Origin: a virus
Virus record (IMG/VR): IMGVR_UViG_3300017758_000096
Location: 1-27,044 of that record
Strand: one strand, 5' to 3'
Length of the DNA: 27,044 nucleotides
Positions 6,882-17,300 of this stretch are shown one piece after another (position 1 is the first letter of the stretch; each line of letters starts with the position of its first letter). The position numbers were made by a program, and so were the translations under genes. The notes beneath the pieces are model-generated. The model worked only from the letters and a program-made list of their open reading frames with translations. It was not told the DNA's origin and did no database searches.

Positions 6882-7757
6882 TTACTTTACTCCAACAACT
6901 ACTTCAATTACATCAACTTCTTGTGTTGCCTTATCCTCTAACGCACGACCAATAATACATTTCCAGTCGCTAGTATCTGATGCTTTTGCAACACCCGGTG
7001 TGCTACTTACAACAAGTCTTTGTCCTTTTGTTACTGGTCCAATTACTTTACAAGGTACCCTACCGGAAAGTGCAACAGCTGAGCCTGTTCCTTCTAGTGC
7101 GCTATTCATTAAATATGCTGGTTCTGTTGATACTACACCAAATACTTCTGTACAATTTTCATTTGCACATTCTGTAATCTCTGCACTACCTCCAAGCATC
7201 ACAACTGTTCCTGGCTCATATTCTTTATCGCTTGCATACATTTCTGCAAGGTCAGCATATTCTGCACTAGTTGCTATACCATGAAACTTTGCACCTGTTT
7301 GATTTGTTAGTGTCAGTCCTGTTTTAATTTTAGGAAAGGTTGAGTATACTGCATCATTTATGTTTACATCAAAGTTTGCTTCTGTACTCATTGCTACTAC
7401 ATCACTACCATTTTGTTGGATAATATAAACTAAGTGATCAATTCCCATTGTATCTTTTACTGTGCGTTGTTCTGACATAGTTGAGACTGTTAACCATCGA
7501 CCAACTGCATCAGTTGATCCGGTAGTGTCCCAAATGTATAAAACTGTGTTTGTAGTATCATACCAAAGCTGACCTTCAATTGGATCCGTAGGTGCTGTAT
7601 CGCTTGCTTGATTTTGTAGCAGATTGATAAAACTTTGTGCTACTGATTGGCCATATCCAAAGTAATCTTTACCAACAAGTTCAAGACTAGTTTCTGTATT
7701 CAGTTGGCCCTCGTTAATTGTAATTGTGCCGTTTTTCTTGTTTACTGTATATGACAT
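6882..7757 (-). CDS. Tail fibre-like structural protein, 291 aa
   Basis: The N-terminal module (about 1-95) contains LVGKDYFGYGQSVAQSFINL, then PTDPIEGQLWYDTT and an aromatic strand VLYIWDTTG. This pattern recurs at the start of fibre and appendage proteins of T4-like marine phages. The C-terminal half has AEYADLAEMYASDKEYEPG at about 164-182, then VVMLGG and a repeated beta pattern ending GRALEDKATQEVDVIEVVVG. It resembles the beta-rich C-terminal domains, some of them autoproteolytic, found at fibre ends. I see no clear catalytic set here. The ATG has AGGAAG about 7 nt upstream, within the end of the preceding gene. It is followed after 1 nt by the GGY-repeat protein, whose ribosome-binding site lies in this gene's last codons. 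Confidence 0.78.
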   Translation of the reverse strand: MSYTVNKKNGTITINEGQLNTETSLELVGKDYFGYGQSVAQSFINLLQNQASDTAPTDPIEGQLWYDTTNTVLYIWDTTGSTDAVGRWLTVSTMSEQRTVKDTMGIDHLVYIIQQNGSDVVAMSTEANFDVNINDAVYSTFPKIKTGLTLTNQTGAKFHGIATSAEYADLAEMYASDKEYEPGTVVMLGGSAEITECANENCTEVFGVVSTEPAYLMNSALEGTGSAVALSGRVPCKVIGPVTKGQRLVVSSTPGVAKASDTSDWKCIIGRALEDKATQEVDVIEVVVGVK

Positions 7758-7760
7758 CTT

Positions 7761-8354
7761 TTAACTTCCTGCTGTTATTCTTAGAGTATATCGAATCTCT
7801 AGTTTACGGTTAAGGCTTTTTTGTATAGGGTGAAAAATTAAATGTGTAAGTAGTTCATCGTTGTCGCCAACAAGTGCAAGTTCGTCAAATACATAATTTT
7901 CTGGATCATCAAAGTCGCTTGCATCATCACTTGGTTGAGCTGTGCTTGGTTCATTATAATCAAGTGTTACAATTGAAGTTAAGTCTCTAAATGTTTGACC
8001 TGACTCTCCTGTAACTTCAAATGAGGCTACAGCCTTTTCAAAGATTGTTGTACCGCTAGAACCAAATCCTTGTTCATATAGAGATTGTCCTGGGCCGCTT
8101 GTGTTGGGTTGTTTGTATGTAATGTTACCATTAGCATCAATCATAGTACCGCCTCTACCAAATCTAATTTTAGTAATATAGTAATCTAATCCGTTTTGGT
8201 TGGTTTGATTACCAAGTAGATTTGCAATAGCGATAGCCATGTTTTCAAAGTTAATTGCATTAAATTTATCAAGCAGAACTTCACCCGTGTCTGCATCGCT
8301 GATCAGTACATGACCGCTAAATGATAAATGTGCATTATCTGTTGTATTATACAT
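7761..8354 (-). CDS. Conserved T4-like marine phage structural protein, 197 aa (207 aa if the upstream ATG is used)
   Basis: A soluble beta-rich protein with SGHVLISDADTGEVLLDK, a helix ENMAIAIANLLGNQT, and ITKIRFGRGGTMIDANG. I know this arrangement from unnamed structural proteins near the fibre genes of marine T4-like phages. A baseplate- or tail-attached role is inferred from context. Two starts are possible. The ATG at 8384 has no Shine-Dalgarno sequence and overlaps a CTAAATA late-promoter-like box. The ATG at 8354 is preceded by AAAGGAACAGG at suitable spacing and lies about 20 nt after that box, so I chose it. The stop is 3 nt before the next ATG. Confidence 0.78.
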   Translation of the reverse strand: MYNTTDNAHLSFSGHVLISDADTGEVLLDKFNAINFENMAIAIANLLGNQTNQNGLDYYITKIRFGRGGTMIDANGNITYKQPNTSGPGQSLYEQGFGSSGTTIFEKAVASFEVTGESGQTFRDLTSIVTLDYNEPSTAQPSDDASDFDDPENYVFDELALVGDNDELLTHLIFHPIQKSLNRKLEIRYTLRITAGS

Positions 8355-8374
8355 GTTTGCCTGTTCCTTTACAC

Positions 8375-8382
8375 TATTTAGC
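8375..8382 (-). promoter_or_regulatory. Late promoter-like box GCTAAATA
   Basis: The minus strand reads GCTAAATAGTGTAAAGGAAC just after the giant gene. CTAAATA resembles the T4 late box TATAAATA. A start site 6-8 nt downstream would give a short leader beginning near the AAAGGAAC ribosome-binding site of the next gene. Assignment is by resemblance and position only. Confidence 0.4.
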
Positions 8383-8399
8383 ATAGAAATTAAATACGC

Positions 8400-11300
8400 T
8401 TATATAGCTATTCCTTTGCCTAGTGCATTAAGTTCCGATGCTGTTAAGCTATCAGAACTTGTTAATATACTCTTGCCCATATCGTTGAGCTTTAGTGTGT
8501 TTCCAGATACTTGACTTGCTGTAAGTAAACTATCTGTTATATCTGTAATGCTTGTACCTAATGGCGCATTAATTTTTCTTGTGTTGTTCGTTGCCCTATC
8601 AATGATATGCAAAATATTTCCATCTTTATAGTATTCCATGATCTCGCTGTTGATATATAAAAATCCGTTGTTGCTAAAGTTTGTTACATCTGTAACTGTA
8701 ATTTCATCTGTTGTGAGATCAATTGCTGTTGTAGTTGTAGAAGTTTTTGCGTCTTCTAATCCCACAAACATTGGAAGCTCTTCGTTATAATTTCTTAAGT
8801 ATGTAAATGTTCTTGTATTTGCATCTACTGTACTTCCGTTTGTGTTTGTTTGCACCACAATACCAATTGAGCTATCAATATCAACATGCAAGTTATGTTG
8901 TCTCAGAGGATTGTTTATACTTGCGTACATCTCTGGTTGTAAGAATGGACCATTGTTGTAAGTTGTTGATGCAGATGAATCCCACATATTACCACTGTCA
9001 ACTTCTTGATCATATGTTGTATTCCAGTCATCACCGCCATCATATATTGTTCCTACATAAGTTCTAGTTAAGTCATCCAACTTCATTGTGATTACTTGCT
9101 TTGGACTTTCTACAATTGATATATTAGTATGTTCTAGTGCTTCGCTAGTGTCAACAATATTATCAATCTTTGTGTGAAAAGGTTTGACTGTGTTTACGTA
9201 ACCAATGATATTATTTACTGTACTGCGTGTGTATTTTCTCACTGTGGTATTAATATCATGAACTATGTCAAGTTTTACATAAGTTGTTTTGTGTACCCAG
9301 TTTGGTTGATCTTGTTCACTGAATACACTGTCAACCATTGCAAAGAAAAATTCGTTAAATTTAAATTTATTAATATCTGTAAACCAATCATTTCTACATG
9401 CATCTACAATAATACGCCACCAAACTTTAGTGCTTGTATCATCCCAAATTGTACTATCCCATGCAAATACATCCCAACCTGCACGTTTACGTGCAACAAT
9501 TTGATCTAGTTCAATTGTACTATTTTTCTTTTCAGTGATGTACCAATCGTTATCTTGATACTCCCAAATCTCATCTCGTACTAGATCGTCTTGTATAGTT
9601 TTTAGCAACACTATAGTATGAACTGAGGTGTCTACTCCACTTAGTTCACTACTGTTTGTAATAGTTAATGTTGGTTGTGCATATAAACTTCTGTATTTGC
9701 TTACATAGTCTACCCATTTCCATGTCTTGTCTGGCATGTTGTTTTTAATAAATTCTCTATTCCATTGGTGTCTGTAGTTTCTATATAAGTTTATATCTTT
9801 TAGTAACGCATTAATTACATCACGTGCGTTTTGTCTAGCCAATCCATGATTTTGGAACCATGCTTGTCTAATATTCCTATCGTCACCGTATCTGTTAAAT
9901 GGATGTACATAATAATCTGGAAGTGTTTGTTCTTTTGCATCAACTGTTGCTAGATTATTTCTCAAGCCAATATAGTAATAATCTGGAATTAAATCACTGC
10001 CTCTTGCAATACTTGTCCAACTGTTATGGTTAATCCCATCTGGTACGATGTTTATTTGTAGTACACTACTTGTGTCGTTTAAGTATAGATCAGTATTTGC
10101 TGTAATAAATGCATTTGATTCGATTACTGAGAACCAAGCAATTCCGTTTGCTGTTGGATTAGAAATAATATCTGCAACTGCTTTATTTGTAAGCATTTTG
10201 TTTGCAGGGTATGTATTTTTGTTCTTTACCCAGAAATAATAACAAGTGTTGTAGTTACCTAATAATGCATCCCATTCTTCAACTGATGAATAAAAGTATT
10301 CATTTTCTTGTAGTAAGTCATTGTAAATATAAAAAGCCTCACCTGATGATACTGTACCAAACATTTCAACCTTGCCTTCTACCGCTTGTGCATATTCTTC
10401 TGGTGGTACAGAACTCTTTGTCCATTCGTAAACATCAATGCTAGAACCAGGAAATAGTCTGCCCCAATGTGTACTCTTGTAATCTAAGTCTCCTTGATCA
10501 TAATCATAATAACGTGTTGTGCTTGTATCCCACCAACGCTTGCCTACTTGATCCTGTGACCAGTAGTTATCTTCTACTACTGTATATTCTTCGTTGCTTG
10601 TTTGATTGTACGCAGCCAAATCAACATCGCTAGTCATATCAATTTCGCTTTGTGCAATACCTGGAATAATTCCTCTTAGTGGATCAAATAATTCTAGTTG
10701 TTTCACAACGGTGTTGTTATTATAATCATATATTGTAATGTTTTCAACATCATTGTTTAAAATTCTTTGTATAGTTTTTCTTTCAGGAACAAAACCCGAG
10801 GCTGCTGTTTTTCTAAATACGTTTGTTGACCTTGCTTCATTGTCATCAAATTTAACAAATGACAGGCTAAGATTTGGGATTTGAAATAGTGTACTTGCTT
10901 CTGCAGCATTTAACTGTGTGTTGGTTTCAAAACGTTGACTACGCAATACCATTACACTACTTGCATTACCGCATCTATCAATAAACTTATCAATATAAAA
11001 TATTTTGTTGTCTGATGGATGTACTTGTGTAACTTTGTGTATGCCATCAATATTTGGTTGTGTTGTTGTATTAGTTAGTAGAACAAAATCTCCTACTTGT
11101 AGATTATGATCACTAATTGTTGTAACTTGTGCATCGTTGCCATCACTGGTCGCTGCACCTGCACAAATTCCACAACCATCTGGATCGTTTGAATCAAATG
11201 TATACAGTCCATGATTTTGAACTTGTAGGACATTCCAATCATTATATTTTGTTTTGATTGTATCAGTTTCTGCAACTTCGTAGTCAGTATCGTTTACAAT

Positions 11301-14300
11301 CCAAATATTAAATAATACTGGATCTTGGTCATCACTTAATTCTTCCCAATCATTTCTTGCATCTCCTACTCCATAATATTCAAATGAGTTTTGTACACCA
11401 GCTATCAGTGTTGACTGAATACCAGTAGGTAAACCTGCTAGGTTATTGAATGTTGTGTTTCCAAAGTCTAAACTTGATCTAGTTGAACTAATATTGATAC
11501 GACTGTTTTGTACACTTGCTGTTATATCAGTAATGCCTTGTGTAGTCATATGATTGTTAATTTGTTCAACTGCTCTAATCATATTAGTATATGTGTTTAC
11601 TGTAGTAGTGCTATATGGATAAAGTGCGTCAAGACCAAACAGTCCATTACCGTCAGTAACAACAAGATTTTCATCAGCACTTGCAACTGTAATCACTAAT
11701 GCATTGTTTTGTTCTGTTGCAGTGGTGTTAGGAAATGATGCTTGATTAAACTGATCTAATATTTCTTGCATTGTTAATGGAAGAAAAGCAAATCCTGTTA
11801 CAACATTTTCTGTGTCACCAACTGTAGGATTGTTGATATCAAAAAGGAATAGCAGTGAATTAGTTGCTGCTGATGCTACAGTAAGTGTAGCAGTCAAACT
11901 TGTACTTGTTAAATCTAATTGTATTGTACCTTGTGCAGATAAACCAGCAGTAAGTCCAGTGATACTAGCATTATTAATTGCTTGTAGTATATCTGCTGTA
12001 TTCATTCCTTGATCAATATATTCAAGATCAAACTGTATCAAGTTACCTGGTGCAAATGAACTTGTATCGTTAAACGTAACGTCTTGTCCATTTACTACAT
12101 AATTACTACTTGGTACAACATTGCCTGCTACTCTTACTTGACTCAAGAAGTAACCAAGTGGTGAAAGTGTTGCGTCTGTAATAGTATAGGTATCTTGTAA
12201 AGTTTGTACATGTCTTAAAAGAACATCAATAGTTTCTCCACCTGTTAATGTTTCATTAACAGTTAAGTCTTGTCCAGATACAGTAAAGTTAGTTGTAAGT
12301 ATTCCATCAACAGCAACTTGAAATACACTGTAAGTAGTGCCACTTAGAGGTGTGCTAATTGTGAATGTATCTTGTACTGGATCTGTTATAGGATCTGGAA
12401 TTGGCACGATGAATACTTCAGGAATATTTGGAGGTGTATTAGATGCTATAGCAAGGTTACCATCTGTAATAGCCGACGGTCTTGTGTCAAAGTTGATTGG
12501 TGTACCATTGATTGTAATTGACTGACCTGCCACTGATGGCAGTACAGGTCCTGGAATGTTACCTATAATTGTAGCAGGCGCTACAACTGTTTGTTGCTGT
12601 GTAGTTCCTCTAAACTCAACTGTGGTTCCATTTAGTGTTAGTCTATTTGAATCTCTTACAATTGGGTTTTGAATACTTCCAACAGCTACAATGTCATTTA
12701 AACCAATAGTAGTATCTTGTAATGTTATTTGCTGGCTACCAATATCAACCACAGTTCCAAAAGGAAATGTTGGATTAGTTTTTGTACCAGTTTCAGTAAT
12801 GCCTTCTGATGTAACTGTAAGTCCTGTAGAGTCCACTATACATTTGTATAGTCTACTTTGATATCTCACAAGGTCTCCAATAACATAGCTTGTGCTATTG
12901 TTCCAAGATTCTATTGTAGCATAGTTAGCAGTTGAGTCATAAACACTTGGTAATGTACGTGTGTTAAATGCATAGTAGTCTGCTTCAGTAGAAAGCATCT
13001 CACCTGCTGTTTTAAGTGAGAAGTCTGTACTATTAAATTCGCCAACATTAAATTGTGTATTGCTTTTGTTTACAAATCTAGCATCTTGTGTATTGATAGC
13101 AATACTCGATGTTGCTGTTTTATTTTCAGCAAATTCTACAACTTGTGGATTGTTAGTAAGTTCGCTTTGTTTTAATTGAATCTCTGTACTTGACTTTCGT
13201 GTTGTATCTCCAAAGTAACTATGGTTGAACATAAACTTTTCGCTGATAGTTATATCCTTGGCACCTTTAATAAATCTAGCAAGTCTATCAATACTTGCGT
13301 TTGTACCCGACTCTTTAATAGCACCTTGATAAAATTTTGTTACTACGTTTGGATCAAGATACAAATCATTAAGCCACTCTCTTTCAATATTACCAATTGT
13401 AATATCTTTTGCATGTCTGATATTTTTATTAAATTCTGTAACATCTGTCTTATAGTAATCGTTTATTTCTTGTACACTACTGTCAAAGTTTTGAACAATA
13501 TGATCATCAAAAACCAAGTAGCCTGGTGCACGTTTGTTACCATCCCATTCTTTTGTTATGCCCCCTCTGGCAAGTAATCTTTGTTGTGTTGTTGCTTTTG
13601 CAGAATCTTGTATTACTTGACCAAATGTTGTTCTGTCATTAAAAACAAATGCATGTTCGTAATCTAAAATAGCAATAGTGATGTTACCAATTGTTGCACC
13701 TTGCTTTGTGCTTATCACAGTTGATTCATTTTTTCTTTTTACTTGTACATCTTCTATATCAACTACTGTGCCATCTTTGTAAAGCATATTATTTGCTGGA
13801 TATCTAAGTGTATCAAACTCAACAACATGTCCATGCGTTGCTGTAATCTCAACCTTACTTCCCAAATCTAATATTAGTTCATCACCCTCAACTGCACGTA
13901 CTGTCCAGTTTATGAATAAGTTTGCTTGTGCTTCTTTGTTTGTACCATGATTGAATCCAAGTGTTTCTAAGTATGCAAAGTAACCACGCACAAAGTTATA
14001 CACATCTTGTATCTTACTAAACGTTGTCCCATATTCAGCAACGCTTGTTTCTTTTGCAAAGTTAAAATATTTTTTAAGTGTTTTATTTGATACTGTAATT
14101 TCTCTAAATGGCCTTGTACCACTTGTCTCAGGTTCAAAGAATCTAAAGTCTTGTCTGTTGTTACTAATACCGTATACTTGATAACCTTGTGCATCTCTTT
14201 TAATTATTACTTGGCTTGCATTAATAACTGTATGTGGATAACCCTTGTGCATTACAATTTTATAATCTTGAGAACTAATTCCATACGAACCAATAAAACT

Positions 14301-17300
14301 ACTTTCAGCAAAGAAGTTTATACTGCTTTTATTTGTAAAGCCGTTTGCTTTTTGTAACAAGTTAGTAGTTAACTTATTGTATGTTGTTTCTAAATCAACA
14401 GTATAATTATTTCTATGTGTGTAATTGTAAAGTGCTTGGCTTATGCCATTTGCTACATATTCAACATTGTCATATACATATTCTAATTCTATATTCTCTT
14501 CTAGTTGTCCGCCTATTACGATATTTTTTAAAACATCACTGCGTAATATTGCTTCGTCTTTTACATTATATAATCTCTTGTTTAGAGCAATTGCAGTAAC
14601 AAATCCATTTGCATCAAACGTTACTACTGGCTTAGATACTATACCAATTTCACTGCCATATATATTTGTGTCATCATCAGTTACAACAAATCCAGTAACC
14701 TGACTCTCTACATTTATTTTTGTTAAAACTTTATTGTCTTTAAAACCAGGTTGAATAAATGTGCTTGGACTAATTGTTTTTTCTATAAGTGTATCAACAT
14801 TATAAGGAGAAACAGTTTTGTAATCAATTACACCTGGCTGGAAGAAATATGTAAATGCTTTTGCAGGTAATAGCTTGAGCATTGCATCAACTGTTACTGC
14901 ATATCCTTCAGCACTAAATCTATACTTCTGTTCTGTTGGACCGTAATCACCAAATACAAATGGTGTAGCCGCTTCAGCTGTACCAGCAATATTGCCTAGT
15001 ATTTCGCTAATTGGCATTAAATCACCAGAGGTATTGACTGGACATTTTGTTGTCCAATCCCAACCGTATCTTGCAAAACTTGGATCTTGTACTAACTTAT
15101 CACCTGGCTTACTTACAATACCTCTTTGTACTGCATCAATTAGTGCGTTACGTTTTGTGCTATCAGTCCAACTGTAATAAGTATCCCACCATGTAGGTTT
15201 AAATGAAAACCCAAGCATGTGCCAAGGATTAATATGTGGTTGGTGTGTTCCAAACAACACAGTATAAATTCCTACATAGTGGCCTGGCAACTGAACGTTT
15301 TGCATATAATCAGGATAGTTTGATAGGATAGTACTTGACATGTCTTTGTAGTTCCATGTGGTACTATCATTGGCATCATACATACTCTCTTCTAAAATTG
15401 GGTTAATATCTTTTCTTCTTGCCCACTTACTAAAGTATGGATATACATAGTTGTCTAAATGCTCTAAAGTAAACCAAGCACCTCTGTGCTGGCTTGGCAT
15501 AAACTTATCAACGGTTGCATATTTTTCTTGTGTGTATAACTTGTCGCTTTTAACTAAGCCACTGTAGATCATTAATTCAAGTTCTAACTGTGCGGCATTT
15601 ACAGGGTCAAATGTCATGCTGTCAAGTTTATATAGTTCTGCACCTGGTGCTAAATCATAATAATTACCATCGTGTGTTAATAGTCTGTTGTTTACAACTT
15701 GAGGTTGTGTACCAAATTTTAATCCTAGTTTTACAACACTTTGAGGAATATAACATGGTGTATCCATATTATGAAATTCTATCTCAATAGTATTTTTTGC
15801 ACCATTTGATAATGCAATAGGTGTAGTAAGTATAGTAAGTGTTTTGCCTTCTATTACATAGTCCACATCTTTAGTTAACATTCTGCGTACTAGTATATCG
15901 TCGCTGTTCATGTTATCGGTTAGCCAAACATAAACATGGTCTCTAATATTTGTATCTCCATTTGGTATATTCTTTAACTGAATTGTTGTTTGCGTACTAT
16001 CTATTAATTCTTTTTGTATTTGTTCGCCAGTGCTATATGCCATGTTACTTGCCGAATATAGTTGACCACCTTTTTTATTTGTTAATAAAACATCAAGTGC
16101 ATCTACTAGTATTTCGTGTACATTGCTGTAAACTTTTGTATTGTAAAGCCTACGTACCTGATTTCTAAATCTTGTCATAAAGCTGTCGTAATCTTTACCC
16201 TGTTCATATAATGCACCTGTGAGATTTAATGTCTTGTCTGCATATTGTACATCATGCATAACACCGCTGTCGTTGTGCAAGAAAATTTTACCACCATATG
16301 ATGTGAGTCTTGTAATTTGACTAAAGTTATTTTCACCAAAAGCTGTTCCATCAAATCCAGGAATATTAAACATGATATCTTCAAAGTGTGCAGATAGTTC
16401 GCTTATTGAAAAACTGTCAAATGTTTTATTTGTACTATTAGAAGTCCATAGTGTTGGTATATTTGCATTTGAAGAATCATTATTATTGTCGTTGTTAAAA
16501 AATTCAATATCAACAATATCACCTTCTTTTAGTGCAAGTTGACTAATTGTAGTTTGTGAAGGGCTAACAGTTACAAAGTTATAATCAATCAAGTTTCCAT
16601 TGATTGTTAGTTGACTAAACTGATTGTTAATAGATTCTATTACTGTAACTTTAAACAACGGTGTTGTAGTTGTATCTGTAAAGTGTACATTTATTTTGTT
16701 GCTGTCTAGACCAGTTACCATGCTACCAACATCTAACATAGTAGTTGTAGATGTTCTTGTTACTGTAGCGTTACCTGTATAGAGTATATCTTCAATATCA
16801 ACCCCATCGTCACTAAACTTTAAATCTTCTGTAGTTAAGTTATGAAACTTGACAACAGTATTATTATCAACTAGTATACCTTTTTTGTATTGATTTATAT
16901 TTTTAGTACTTGTTGTGCCTTGGTTATCTGTTCTAGTAATATTAACTTGATCATTAATTACATGAACTGTAAATTCATGTTCTTGTCTGTAATTATCATA
17001 GCCAATTGGAATTACCAAATCATTATTCTCATCAGTAATTGTATACTGTAATGTTTCAGGAGCACCAAATATAACGTCACTTGTTTTGTATAAATTTGTA
17101 AGTTCGTCATCTTGTTTAAAATAACAGAATCCATTTATATCTTGTTTCCAACTAAGTTTTGCATCAACGCTGTCACTTACTCTCTGACTGAAATTATCAT
17201 GATCTAAGTAATTAAAAAATTGGTACTCTGCTCCGTTTGGTGTATCTTTATAAGATAAAATTTTACCAAGTACTTCGTCGGGTGTTCCAGACGATCCTAT

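Noticed and set aside
11140-11190. GCGIC cysteine pair in the giant protein as a metal site
   Set aside because: Only two closely spaced Cys are present with no clear further ligands nearby; noted but not supported as a zinc or iron site.
11093-11275. Short minus-strand frames inside the giant gene (also 13967-14194) and inside gp6 (19927-20124)
   Set aside because: They overlap the long genes in another frame and show low-complexity shadow composition.
13221-13577. A 118-aa plus-strand frame inside the giant gene
   Set aside because: Cys/Ile/Phe-rich product typical of the antisense of AT-rich coding DNA; no start signal seen.
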